The notes beneath the pieces were generated by a model. The model was not told the origin of the DNA. It ran no database searches and saw nothing but the letters and a program-made list of their open reading frames with translations. From Myxococcales bacterium (lineage in GTDB: Bacteria > Myxococcota_A > UBA9042), in the NCBI GenBank assembly GCA_947499075.1, contig CANMNA010000022.1:1-33076 (forward strand): 33,076 nt of DNA, in the 5' to 3' direction. Both the position numbers and the translations under genes were made by a program. This document shows positions 1 to 7,911 of this stretch, in pieces (positions within the stretch are counted from its first letter, which is position 1; each line of letters begins with the position of its first letter).

Positions 1-389
1 AAACAACGGAGAGCTTTGGCTTTCTGGGCTTCACGTTCTCCTGGGGCCGCTCGCGCAAGGGCTTTTGGGTCGTGCGGCAAAAAACCGCCAAAGACCGATT
101 GCGTAAAGCGATCATGCGCACCGACGACTGGTGCCGAGAGAACCGCCCCCAACCTTTGGGCGTACAGGACACGACCTTGTGCCAGAAAATAATTGGGCAC
201 TGCGAATACGACGGCGTGACCGGCAATCAGCGGTCACTGTCCCAGTTCGTCTACGAGGTCCGGCCAGTTTGGCAACGATGGCTAGGCCGACGGTCTGGTC
301 ATGCCAACAAGACATGCCACTGGTTCTATAGCCTTGTGCGAAAATTGCCACTGCCAAACCGGTACATCGCTCACAAGGCGGTGTGCTAA
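1..389 (+). CDS. Group II intron reverse transcriptase/maturase, C-terminal part
   Basis: The frame is open from base 3 to a TAA at 387-389, so the start lies left of the window. The visible ~128 residues match the end of bacterial group II intron-encoded proteins: an FGFLGF segment, a basic RSRKGFWVV stretch, KTAKDRL, WCRENR, the maturase (domain X) GVTGNQRSL motif and a Trp-rich W..WL..RS stretch. No HNH endonuclease domain follows; the protein simply ends. A maturase aids splicing of its own intron RNA and, with the missing RT domain, retrohoming. The stop lies 24 bases before intron domain V, the expected arrangement for an ORF in domain IV. The fragment is intact, but completeness of the whole protein cannot be judged. 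Confidence 0.9.
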   Translation, partial: TTESFGFLGFTFSWGRSRKGFWVVRQKTAKDRLRKAIMRTDDWCRENRPQPLGVQDTTLCQKIIGHCEYDGVTGNQRSLSQFVYEVRPVWQRWLGRRSGHANKTCHWFYSLVRKLPLPNRYIAHKAVC

Positions 390-413
390 CGTGTCGCGAA
401 TCCATGCGGCGAC

Positions 414-484
414 GAGCCGGATGCGGGAAATCCGCAATTCCGGATCTGTGGGAACCCCGAGCGGCCTACCGCTCGGGGTGACCC
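414..484 (+). ncRNA. Group II intron 3' end: domains V and VI
   Basis: Domain V spans 414-446. It has the GAGCC start, an 8-step lower helix (414-421 with 439-446), a two-base bulge at 437-438 and an upper helix 422-426/432-436 capped by GAAAT. The AGC catalytic triad is at 415-417. Domain VI follows: a perfect 10-bp hairpin, 455-464 with 469-478, on a GGG/CCC base (450-452 with 482-484). An internal loop contains A481, a candidate branch-point adenosine. The exact intron 3' end is not clear, because no obvious AY dinucleotide sits 7-8 bases after A481. Opposite G416 is A444 rather than the usual U, giving a G-A mismatch inside the triad helix. Confidence 0.8.
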
Positions 485-673
485 GGCCGCCTCATTTGGA
501 TGTCGCCCCCTTCCCCTTTGCTGCAACCTGCCTTACACTGCCGACGCCTCGCGCCCTATGCTGGGGGTCCGAAGTGCCCAATTGGGCTCGCCCTTAGCCT
601 CAATTGCGCAGTTGGGCCGCACATCGATGGCGGATCGGTCAGCGTACGGCAGGTCAGACTTGGAGAACGGGTG

Positions 674-3001
674 ATGTTGAGCAAGAGCAAGCCCGCCGCG
701 CTGCCGCCTGTGCCGCCGCCGGTCAAGGCCGCGCTGCTGCTTGCCAGCGGTAATGCGCACAAACTTGCCGAATTAACATCGCTGTGCGCCGAAGTAGGCC
801 TGAGCGTGGCTGGGCCTGATGCTTGGTCGCGCGGACGCAGCGAACTTCCCCCAATTGTCGAAGATGGTGCGACATTTCTCGACAACGCGCTCAAGAAGAG
901 CCTGTCAGCGTTGCGACATGCCCGCAGCTGTGGCGACAACGACATCTCCGTCTTGGCCGATGACTCCGGACTGATCGTCGCCAAGTTGGGTGGTGCGCCC
1001 GGCGTCATCAGCGCCCGGTATGCCGGCGATGACGCGACCGATGCCGACAATCGCGCAAAATTACTGCAAGAGCTGGCAGATACCGAGCCCAAGGGGCGCC
1101 GCGCCGCCTTTGAGTGCACCCTCATCTTGGCCGGACCCCTCGCCGACGGCCCCGGTTGCGGCAGGTCGCAGGACGGCATCGCTTGGCGCGGCTTCTGGGG
1201 GCGCTGTGAAGGCGCCGTCATCAGCGAGGAGCGCGGCAGTCTGGGCTTTGGTTACGATGCGCTGTTTGCCAGCGACGATTTGAGCAAGACCTTCGGCGAA
1301 GCCACCGAGCCAGAGAAGAACGCCATATCGCACCGCGGTCGGGCCATGGCCGCTTTTGCGAAGTACTTGGAATTGCGCAGGGCGACCACGGTGGAGCTGC
1401 GTCCCCTGTTTGTGCGGCCGATTGGCCTGCTCACGCTGGGCGAGGCGCTCAAGCGCACCCTGCAAAATGAGCTGCGCTACGCCGATTCCGCGCTGGAGCA
1501 AGCCCTGGCCCACGCGCCGCAATTGGGCAGCAAAGAGCGCCAGGCGGTGGCCGAGTTGCATTGGCACGCTTTGCGCCGCATGGACCACCTGACGTTGGCG
1601 CTGCTGGCCATGAAGGGCGTGGGCAAGCCAAAGGCCGCGCCCGATCCGCGCACGCTCGACGCCAAGTCGTCGGGTCTGCTGGCCCTGCTCTCGCTGGCCG
1701 ATCTGGATACCGCCGGTCAACCGCGCGATGCTACCAAGAAGGGCGATGTCAGCGCCTTAGACGGCTTGGCCAAGCGCAGCCCTGGTCTGGCAGGATCGTG
1801 GCCGGCCAGCCCCGGACAGTGCACGGTCGCCCTGCGCGCCGCCGCATTTGCCCAACGCGAGCTGCCCGATCCCCACCGCCAGGCGATGGCCGCAGGCTAC
1901 ACGACCGCGTTTTTGGCGGCGCTGGAGACCGAACTCGGCCGCGACCACACCGAGCTCGCGCTGCGGTATCTGGCCCAGCGCGCGCCACTGACGCTGCGGG
2001 CCAACAAGACCCGGACCAGCGCGGCCCGGCTGGCGGAAGAGTTGCTCGAGGACGGCATCGGCACCAGCCCAGTGCCGCGGCTAGACGACGCGCTGTGGTG
2101 CCTGCAGCCGGCGCGCGTGACGCAGACCCGGGCATTTATCGAAGGCCGGGTCGAGATTCAAGATGAGGGCAGCCAGCGCATAGCGGCCATGGTCGCGGCG
2201 CGTCCCGGCGAGACTGTCATCGACTGGTGCGCGGGTGCCGGCGGCAAGACGCTGGCTCTGGCGGCTTCGATGCGCGGCGAAGGGCGCTTGATGGCGTTGG
2301 ATCCCCATCCCGAGCGGCTGGTCGAATGCAAGCGACGCTGTGAGCGGGCGGGCGTGCGGGTCGATGCGCGGGTCATCGAGAAGGGCCCCAAGCCGTTGGG
2401 CGAGCTCGGCGACATCGCCGACGCCGTGCTGGTCGATGCGCCATGTTCGAGCACGGGCGCGCTGCGGCGCAATCCTGAGCTGCGCTGGCATCTCGATAGC
2501 GCCTGGCTCGACCGCTTTCCGGAGCAGCAACTGGCGATCCTGATGCGCGCGGCCCACCACGTCAAACGCGGCGGCCGGCTGATTTACGCGACATGCTCGC
2601 TGTTGCGCCGCGAAAACGAAGACGTCGTGTCAGCCCTGCTCGCCAACCGCGAAGAGTTTGATCTGGTGACCGAAGTGCGGATTGGCCCGGCCAATGCGCA
2701 GTGGCTGGCTCTCCACCCGTTGCCCGGGTTCGGACCCGATGGCTTTTACTGCGCGGTGCTGCGTCGCAGGCCGCGCGTCGCTGGCGCCGCCAAGGATCAC
2801 CATGGCCGGGACAGCCACACCAAAGACAGCCACGCCAAAGACGGCCACGCCAAAGACAGCCACGCCAAAGACGGCCACACCAAAGACGGCCACACCAAAG
2901 ACAGCCACACCAAAGACAGCCAATCCAAAGACAGCCAATCCAAAGACAGCCACCCCAGCTTGAGCCACACCAAAGTGCCCGGCTCCAAAGAGCACGCGTG
3001 A
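674..3001 (+). CDS. Fusion: RdgB/HAM1-type NTP pyrophosphatase + RsmB-type rRNA cytosine methyltransferase
   Basis: Start chosen at ATG 674, preceded by GGAG at 662-665; about 775 residues. Residues ~18-236 form a complete RdgB (ITPase-like) domain that hydrolyses dITP, XTP and related nucleotides: SGNxxK at 25-30, EDGATFLDNA at 63-72, DDSG at 96-99, GFGYDALF at 191-198 and SHR at 219-221. Residues ~245-315 look like the NusB-type RNA-binding domain that begins RsmB. Residues ~440-700 are the methyltransferase: SAM motif DWCAGAGGKT ~516-525, DAPCSSTG with Cys ~590, and ATCS with the catalytic Cys ~640. RsmB makes m5C967 in 16S rRNA. The C-terminus is a run of pentapeptides (about 706-760). 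Both enzyme halves keep their key residues and the frame is continuous, so this looks like one bifunctional protein and not a pseudogene. era follows with overlapping codons. Confidence 0.88.
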   Translation: MLSKSKPAALPPVPPPVKAALLLASGNAHKLAELTSLCAEVGLSVAGPDAWSRGRSELPPIVEDGATFLDNALKKSLSALRHARSCGDNDISVLADDSGLIVAKLGGAPGVISARYAGDDATDADNRAKLLQELADTEPKGRRAAFECTLILAGPLADGPGCGRSQDGIAWRGFWGRCEGAVISEERGSLGFGYDALFASDDLSKTFGEATEPEKNAISHRGRAMAAFAKYLELRRATTVELRPLFVRPIGLLTLGEALKRTLQNELRYADSALEQALAHAPQLGSKERQAVAELHWHALRRMDHLTLALLAMKGVGKPKAAPDPRTLDAKSSGLLALLSLADLDTAGQPRDATKKGDVSALDGLAKRSPGLAGSWPASPGQCTVALRAAAFAQRELPDPHRQAMAAGYTTAFLAALETELGRDHTELALRYLAQRAPLTLRANKTRTSAARLAEELLEDGIGTSPVPRLDDALWCLQPARVTQTRAFIEGRVEIQDEGSQRIAAMVAARPGETVIDWCAGAGGKTLALAASMRGEGRLMALDPHPERLVECKRRCERAGVRVDARVIEKGPKPLGELGDIADAVLVDAPCSSTGALRRNPELRWHLDSAWLDRFPEQQLAILMRAAHHVKRGGRLIYATCSLLRRENEDVVSALLANREEFDLVTEVRIGPANAQWLALHPLPGFGPDGFYCAVLRRRPRVAGAAKDHHGRDSHTKDSHAKDGHAKDSHAKDGHTKDGHTKDSHTKDSQSKDSQSKDSHPSLSHTKVPGSKEHA
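2807..2956 (+). repeat. 15-bp tandem repeat, about 10 copies, coding
   Basis: Nine near-identical units beginning AAAGAC run from 2822 to 2956, preceded by one degenerate unit (2807-2821). The changes are confined to a few positions (AGC/GGC, CAC/CAA, ACC/GCC/TCC). In frame they encode K-D-(S/G)-(H/Q)-x repeats, a hydrophilic His/Asp/Lys-rich tail on the RdgB-RsmB fusion. Because 15 is a multiple of three, the tract lengthens or shortens without a frameshift and is open in other frames as well. Confidence 0.95.
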
Positions 3002-4173
3002 GTCCACAGCGCCGTTACCGGCCAGCGCACCATCCCCGCGCCGTCCCCGAAATTGTCCAGCCCAAGCGCGAAATTGTGCCGCCGCCGCCCCAAGAGCCCG
3101 ATTACACGGTGCAGGCGTGGGCGGAGGCCGAGGCGCCGACCGGGCTGGTGCCGGGCTATCGGATTGGCACGGTGGCGCTGGCTGGCCAGCCCAACGCCGG
3201 CAAGTCGACGCTACTCAACCGGTTGCTGGGCGAGAAACTGGCGATCGTCAGCCAGCGTCCGCAGACCACCCGCGACAACCTGCGCGGGATTTTGACGACG
3301 CCCGATGCCCAGATGGTGCTGCTCGACACCCCCGGGATCCACAAGGCGCGGTCGCCGCTGAACCGCGCCATGATTGGCCAAGCGGTAGAAGCGCTGGAGA
3401 CGGCCGATGTCGTGGTCATTGTCGTCGATGCCCAAAAGGCCGTGCGCTGGATGCGCGACCATGCGGTTCGGCCGGTGGTGGCCAAGCCTGCCGATACAAC
3501 GGAAGCGGAGTTGCCAGAAGATGCCGAGGACCACGAGGGTTTTGAGGAGGAGGCCGCCAAGCTCCAACTCGACCAGCGCATCCATCCGGGCGATCGCCGT
3601 GTCGTGTTCTCGACGCTGCGCTACACGACCAAGTATCTGATTGCGCTCAATAAGGTCGACATCGTCAAGCCGCGGCAGCTGCTGCCGGTGATGGAGGCGC
3701 TGGCGACCTTGCCCGACATCGGCGCGATTGTGCCGGTGAGCGCGTGGACGGCCGATGGCCTGCGCGAGCTGCTCAAAGTGATTCGGACCTACTTGCCAGA
3801 GGGGCAGCCCGAGTTTGCCGCCGACGAGCTGACGGATCGGCCGCTGCGCTGGCTGTGCGCCGAGCTGGTGCGCGAGCAAGTGTTCCAGCAAATTCGCGAC
3901 GAAGTGCCGTACGGCGTGGTCTGCGAGACCGAGTTGTACGAAGAGCTGGCCGACTTGTCGCACGTGCAAGTGCTGGTCCACGTCGAAAAGTCGGCGCAGC
4001 GTGCGATTCTGGTCGGCAAAGACGGTGCGCGGATGAAGGCGCTGGCGAGTGCGGCGCGGGCCAAGATGCAAACGCTGATCGGCCGCAAAGTGTTTTTGGA
4101 AGTGCATGTCCGGATCGAGCCGCGGTGGTCCGAGCGCGCAGATAAGCTCAAGGAATTTGGCTATCTGCAGTAG
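2998..4173 (+). CDS. era: Ribosome-assembly GTPase Era
   Basis: Start chosen at GTG 2998, whose last two bases open the TGA stop of the preceding gene (GTGA overlap), so translation is probably coupled. About 391 residues. GTPase motifs: GQPNAGKS (63-70), a switch region with QTTRDN (~89-94), DTPG (110-113), NKVD (218-221) and SA (249-250). A C-terminal KH RNA-binding domain carries the GxxG loop as GKDG (~340). Era binds the 3' end of 16S rRNA in 30S maturation. Two departures from the ~300-residue norm: a Pro/Arg-rich N-terminal extension of ~53 residues, and an acidic insertion of ~60 residues between G3 and G4 (about 147-210). The frame can be read further upstream through the tandem repeat, but that extension is low-complexity and was not accepted. 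Confidence 0.95.
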   Translation: MSPQRRYRPAHHPRAVPEIVQPKREIVPPPPQEPDYTVQAWAEAEAPTGLVPGYRIGTVALAGQPNAGKSTLLNRLLGEKLAIVSQRPQTTRDNLRGILTTPDAQMVLLDTPGIHKARSPLNRAMIGQAVEALETADVVVIVVDAQKAVRWMRDHAVRPVVAKPADTTEAELPEDAEDHEGFEEEAAKLQLDQRIHPGDRRVVFSTLRYTTKYLIALNKVDIVKPRQLLPVMEALATLPDIGAIVPVSAWTADGLRELLKVIRTYLPEGQPEFAADELTDRPLRWLCAELVREQVFQQIRDEVPYGVVCETELYEELADLSHVQVLVHVEKSAQRAILVGKDGARMKALASAARAKMQTLIGRKVFLEVHVRIEPRWSERADKLKEFGYLQ

Positions 4174-4200
4174 TGCCGGCGACGGTACAGGGAAGTTACG

Positions 4201-5796
4201 ATGGTAGCAGCAGCAGCGGACCCCGCGGTCAGTACGTGGCGCCCGCCGACGATCGCGTTGGTGGGGCGACCCAATGTCGGCAAGTCGACGTTGTTCAACC
4301 GGCTGGTCGGCTTTCGCAGCGCGATTACGTTCGACACGCCGGGCGTGACGCGCGATCGCCACGACGAGCTGACCGAGATGCACTTTCACAAAGTGCGGAT
4401 GATCGACACCGGCGGCTTTGAGCCTTCCGAGAGCCAAGGCATGTTGCCGCTGATGCGGCGGCAAGCGGAGCTGGCGATTGCCGAGGCCGACATCATCGTG
4501 TTTCTGGTCTGCGCCCGCGAAGGGCTGCTGCCGGCCGACGAAGAGATTGCGCATGTGCTGCGCAAGACCAAGAAACCAGTGTTCGTGGTCGCCAACAAGG
4601 TCGACACGCCGCAGCTCGAAGCCCACGCGATGGCGTTTTACGCCTTGGGCGTCGACCACATCTATCCGATTGCGGCCGAGCACAACCGCGGCATTTTGGA
4701 CCTGACCGAGGCCCTGATCGCCGTGTTGGCCAAGCAGAAGGCGTTCGACGGCGAGCCGGACGGCGACTTGCCGGAGCCCGAGTACGAGCATGTCCGCGGT
4801 GGCGTAGTAGACCGCGTGCGCGTGTGCTTTATCGGCAAGCCCAATGTCGGCAAGTCGACGCTGGTCAACCAGCTTCTGGGCGAAGAGCGGGTGATTACCG
4901 CCGATCAGCCGGGCACGACGCGCGACGCCATCGACATCAACTTTGAGTACAAGGGCATGGACTTTACGCTGGTCGATACCGCGGGCCTGCGGCGCAAGCG
5001 CAGTGTCCACGACGCGGTCGAGCAGTACTCGGTCAGCCAGGCCATCCGCGCGATTGAGCGCTGCCACATCGCGGTGCTGGTGCTCGACGCTACCGAGGTG
5101 CTCAGTGACCAGGACAGCAAAATCGCGGCGCTGGTGCAAGATCGCGGCCGCGGTTGCGTGGTGGCCATCAACAAGTGGGATGCGGTCGAAAAAGACACAC
5201 ACACCGCGCGGACTTATGACCTGGATCTGGAGCGGCACCTGCCGTTTCTGGAGCACGTGCCCAAGGTCACCATTTCGGCCAAGACTGGGCAGCGCATGGA
5301 CCGGCTGTTTGACACCGTGCAGACGGTGTTTGAGAGCTTTAACCGCCGGGTGCCGACCCACAAGTTCAACAAGTGGCTGATGGCGCTGCAAGATCGGGTC
5401 CAGCCGCCGACCTACCGGGCCCGCAAACTCAAGATGCACTACGGCGCGCAGCTGACCGTGCGGCCACCCAAGTTCGTGATCATCTGCAATTTTCCGCAAG
5501 CGATCTCGGCGGCCTACGAGCGGTTTCTGTTGGCGCAGATCCGTGAGGAGTGGCAGTTCATCGGGACCCCGCTGCGGCTGGAGCTCAAGAAGAAGGCCCA
5601 GAAGAAGCGCAAGTACGCCGAGCGCGCGGTGGTGCCAGGCACGACGATTTCTACCGGTGACGATGACTTGGACGCCGTGCTGCGGATGGACGCCGATGAC
5701 CCGGAGGTGGCGGCGCTGCAGGCGGCGATGATGGCGATGCCCGATGATGATGAGCTTGAGGGCGATTGGGACGAGGATGGCGATGAGGCGGGGTAG
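4201..5796 (+). CDS. der: Double-domain ribosome-assembly GTPase Der (EngA)
   Basis: 531 residues from ATG 4201, 27 bases after era, with a modest GGGAAG ribosome-binding site. Two GTPase domains in tandem are diagnostic: GRPNVGKS (22-29) with DTGG and NKVD, then GKPNVGKS (212-219) with DTAG (~259) and NKWD (324-327). A KH-like C-terminal domain follows (~395-480, ending near GTPLRLELKKKAQKKRKY). Der acts in 50S subunit assembly. The last ~50 residues form a strongly acidic tail (many Asp/Glu) that typical Der proteins of ~440-490 residues lack. It sits between era and recN and is probably transcribed with era. Confidence 0.96.
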   Translation: MVAAAADPAVSTWRPPTIALVGRPNVGKSTLFNRLVGFRSAITFDTPGVTRDRHDELTEMHFHKVRMIDTGGFEPSESQGMLPLMRRQAELAIAEADIIVFLVCAREGLLPADEEIAHVLRKTKKPVFVVANKVDTPQLEAHAMAFYALGVDHIYPIAAEHNRGILDLTEALIAVLAKQKAFDGEPDGDLPEPEYEHVRGGVVDRVRVCFIGKPNVGKSTLVNQLLGEERVITADQPGTTRDAIDINFEYKGMDFTLVDTAGLRRKRSVHDAVEQYSVSQAIRAIERCHIAVLVLDATEVLSDQDSKIAALVQDRGRGCVVAINKWDAVEKDTHTARTYDLDLERHLPFLEHVPKVTISAKTGQRMDRLFDTVQTVFESFNRRVPTHKFNKWLMALQDRVQPPTYRARKLKMHYGAQLTVRPPKFVIICNFPQAISAAYERFLLAQIREEWQFIGTPLRLELKKKAQKKRKYAERAVVPGTTISTGDDDLDAVLRMDADDPEVAALQAAMMAMPDDDELEGDWDEDGDEAG

Positions 5797-5833
5797 CGCG
5801 ATAAACATGCTAATTCCCGTGCAATCTGAGCAT

Positions 5834-5892
5834 TCTCCCTGCGGCTAAAGCCGCGGGCAACATCAACAAAGCCCCGCCTGCGCGGGGCTGGG
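5834..5892 (+). repeat. REP-like double-hairpin repeat, copy A
   Basis: Two hairpins: a short GCGGCT-type stem at 5841-5854 and an 8-bp stem at 5870-5877 with 5882-5889 around a CTGC loop. It matches copy B at 8183-8243 over most of its length and copy C (8281-8337) in reverse complement. It lies between der and recN and ends 7 bases before the recN ATG, so it is probably part of the recN leader. Confidence 0.85.
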
Positions 5893-5899
5893 GCCACGC

Positions 5900-7588
5900 A
5901 TGTTGACGGCACTGCGCATCGCCGATTTCGCCATTCTGCATCAGGCCGAGCTGGCGCTGGGACCGGGTCTGACCGCGGTGACCGGCGAGACCGGCGCCGG
6001 CAAGTCGATTCTGCTCGATGCGCTCGCCGCAGTGCTGGGCGGGCGCAGCAGCGACAAGTTCATTCGGCAGGGATGTGAGGTTTCGGAGATCGAGGCGCTG
6101 TTCGAAGGCGTGGCCGACCGGCAAGTGCGGGTGCTGCTCGACGAGGCCGGGATTGCCCTGGACGAGGGCGAAGCGTTGCTGTTCCGGCGGGTGATCGGCC
6201 GGACGGCGGGCAAGAATCGCTGCTACCTCAATGGGCGGATGGTCCCGGCGCAGGTGTTGCGGCAGGTGGCGGCGCTGCTGGTCGACTTGAGCGCCCAACA
6301 CGCCCAGCATCGGCTGCTCGATCCGGCGAGTCACCTGCAATTGCTGGATCGGTTTGCCGATACCGCGGTTCTGCTCGCCGACTACGAGGCCCAGTGGCAG
6401 CGCTGGCGCACGACGGTGGCGGAGCTCACGACGGTGCAGCAGCGCCAAGCCGCGGCGGCGGACCGGCTGGATTGGCTCAAGTTCGTACACAAAGAGCTGT
6501 CGGAGCTTCAGCCCAAGCCGGGCGAGCTGGCCGAGATTACCGCGACGGTGCAGCGGCTGCGGTCGTCCGAAGCGATTGCGCGGGCGCTGCAGGAGACCAG
6601 TTCTGCGCTCGGCGGCGATGGGAGCGTCCGCGAGCTAGCAAGCCGGACTGCCCGGGCGTTGGAGAAGCTGGCCAACCTCGACCCAGCGCTGGCGGATTTC
6701 GCGACCCGCCTGCGCGAGATTGAGGCTCTGGCTGGTGACTTGGATTTTGACGTGACTGGTCATAGCCGAACGCTGCGCAGCGATGAACGGGCGCTAGGGC
6801 GGATGGCGGAGCGGCAGGACCAGTTGCTGCGCGCCATCAAGAAGCACGGCGGCACCGAGGAGGCGATGCTACAGCGGTTAGCGCAAGCGACGGCCGAGCT
6901 GGATACCGATACGACCGAATTGCGGGTGCATGAATTGCAGCGCGACGAAGTCCAGCAGCACAAGGCACTGGCGGCGCTGGCGGAGCAGCTGTCGGAGAAG
7001 CGGCATCTCGCGGCGGCGCCGCTGGCCGAGCGGATTGCGGAGGTGGTGCGCCAGTTGGGTATGCCCGCGGCCTCGCTGCGGATGGTCCTGACCCGGCGCA
7101 CGGGTCCGCTGGGACAGACCGGGATCGACAATGCGGTCTTGCACCTGCGGGCCAACCGCGGCGAGAGCGAGGGGCCGCTGGACCAGGTGGCCTCGGGCGG
7201 CGAGCTGTCGCGGGTGCTGTTGGCGGTGCAGCGGGCGATGTCCGAGCCGGGGCAGGGTACCAGTGGGGCCATGCCGACGGCGATTTACGACGAGGCGGAC
7301 GCCGGGCTGTCGGGGACGACTGGGCTGGTGCTGGGGCGGTTTCTGTCCGAGGTGGCGCAGCGGCAACAGGTGATTTGCATTTCGCATTTGCCGCAGGTGG
7401 CGGCGGCGGCGGATACGCACGTGCAGGTCAGCAAGCGCGAGACGGACGGGCGGACGCACAGTGCGCTGGCGGTGCTCGATGAGCAAGGGCGGGTCGATGA
7501 ACTCGCGCGGATGCTCGGCGTGGTCGAGGGGCAGGGTGACACGGCGGTGGCGCATGCGCGGCGGTTGTTGGGGGAGCAGCGGCGGTAG
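5900..7588 (+). CDS. recN: DNA repair ATPase RecN
   Basis: 562 residues, the usual RecN length. SMC-like ATPase with an N-terminal LTALRIADFAI start and Walker A GETGAGKS (29-36). A long helical, coiled-coil-rich middle (~150-370) is followed by the ABC signature VASGGELSR (~430) and Walker B AIYDEADAGLSG (~460). The SHLPQVAAAAD motif (~495) is typical of the family. RecN gathers broken ends during double-strand break repair. No Shine-Dalgarno sequence is seen before ATG 5900; the preceding bases belong to the REP-like repeat. I see no classical LexA box upstream. A GC-rich inverted repeat follows the stop. Confidence 0.96.
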   Translation: MLTALRIADFAILHQAELALGPGLTAVTGETGAGKSILLDALAAVLGGRSSDKFIRQGCEVSEIEALFEGVADRQVRVLLDEAGIALDEGEALLFRRVIGRTAGKNRCYLNGRMVPAQVLRQVAALLVDLSAQHAQHRLLDPASHLQLLDRFADTAVLLADYEAQWQRWRTTVAELTTVQQRQAAAADRLDWLKFVHKELSELQPKPGELAEITATVQRLRSSEAIARALQETSSALGGDGSVRELASRTARALEKLANLDPALADFATRLREIEALAGDLDFDVTGHSRTLRSDERALGRMAERQDQLLRAIKKHGGTEEAMLQRLAQATAELDTDTTELRVHELQRDEVQQHKALAALAEQLSEKRHLAAAPLAERIAEVVRQLGMPAASLRMVLTRRTGPLGQTGIDNAVLHLRANRGESEGPLDQVASGGELSRVLLAVQRAMSEPGQGTSGAMPTAIYDEADAGLSGTTGLVLGRFLSEVAQRQQVICISHLPQVAAAADTHVQVSKRETDGRTHSALAVLDEQGRVDELARMLGVVEGQGDTAVAHARRLLGEQRR

Positions 7589-7613
7589 CGCATGGACGTG
7601 CCCGAGCAATAAG

Positions 7614-7652
7614 GGCCCCGACCACAATAACTCGACAGATTGCGTCGGGGCC
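7614..7652 (+). terminator. Inverted repeat after recN, possible terminator
   Basis: GGCCCCGAC (7614-7622) pairs perfectly with GTCGGGGCC (7644-7652) across a 21-base loop, 25 bases after the recN stop. There is no T-run, so factor-independent termination is doubtful. The right arm directly abuts repeat family 1 copy 1. Confidence 0.4.
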
Positions 7653-7740
7653 GGAGCGGCGAGTCGGCTGTCAAGCCGCGAGCTTGCGACCCACCCAGCC
7701 AGCAAATGGGCCGTCGACAAAATCGATTAGATTTTGTCGG
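7653..7740 (+). repeat. Structured repeat family 1, copy 1, with its own hairpin
   Basis: The constant core at 7653-7703 runs from GGAGCGGCGAGTCG through GCGAGCTTGCGACCCACC to AGC.AGCA. Inside it CGGCT-GTCA-AGCCG forms a small stem. The core is followed by a perfect 10-bp hairpin, 7715-7724 with 7730-7739 (loop GATTA), whose sequence is unlike the hairpins in copies 2 and 3, and then by CCCTAAG. The core is nearly identical at 15190-15242. Confidence 0.85.
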
Positions 7741-7911
7741 TGCCCTAAGCGTCGTGTTGCGCCTGCGGGACGAACTGCCACAGGGACATCCCACGGGTGA
7801 AGTCTGCAAGGCGCGCTACAACCAGTTGATTGCGCGGAGTCGGCAGCTGCGGGCAGAGGCCGCCGAGCTGACCTACCGCGAGCCGTTTAGGGATCTGTGG
7901 TGCTCTACAGG
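7741..7911 (+). pseudogene. Coding-like relic between two repeat copies
   Basis: One plus-strand frame reads without stops through 7755-7911 and gives a helical, Arg/Glu/Leu-rich peptide (LRLRDELPQGHP, then ARYNQLIARSRQL and EAAELTYREPFRDLW). The same frame upstream runs only through the repeat, and no credible start is present. It may be the remains of a gene broken by the flanking repeats, or chance. I do not recognise a family. Confidence 0.25.

Noticed and set aside
2807..2956. CRISPR array
   Set aside because: Units are contiguous 15-mers without spacers and lie in a coding frame.
2701..2997. N-terminal extension of Era through the tandem repeat
   Set aside because: The frame stays open only because the repeat unit is a multiple of three; the peptide is low-complexity and the GTG at 2998 couples with the upstream stop.
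3211..5808. 865-codon open frame on the minus strand opposite era and der
   Set aside because: It mirrors two well-supported genes. In GC-rich DNA the antisense frame often stays open, and its translation is His/Arg/Gln-rich with no domain.
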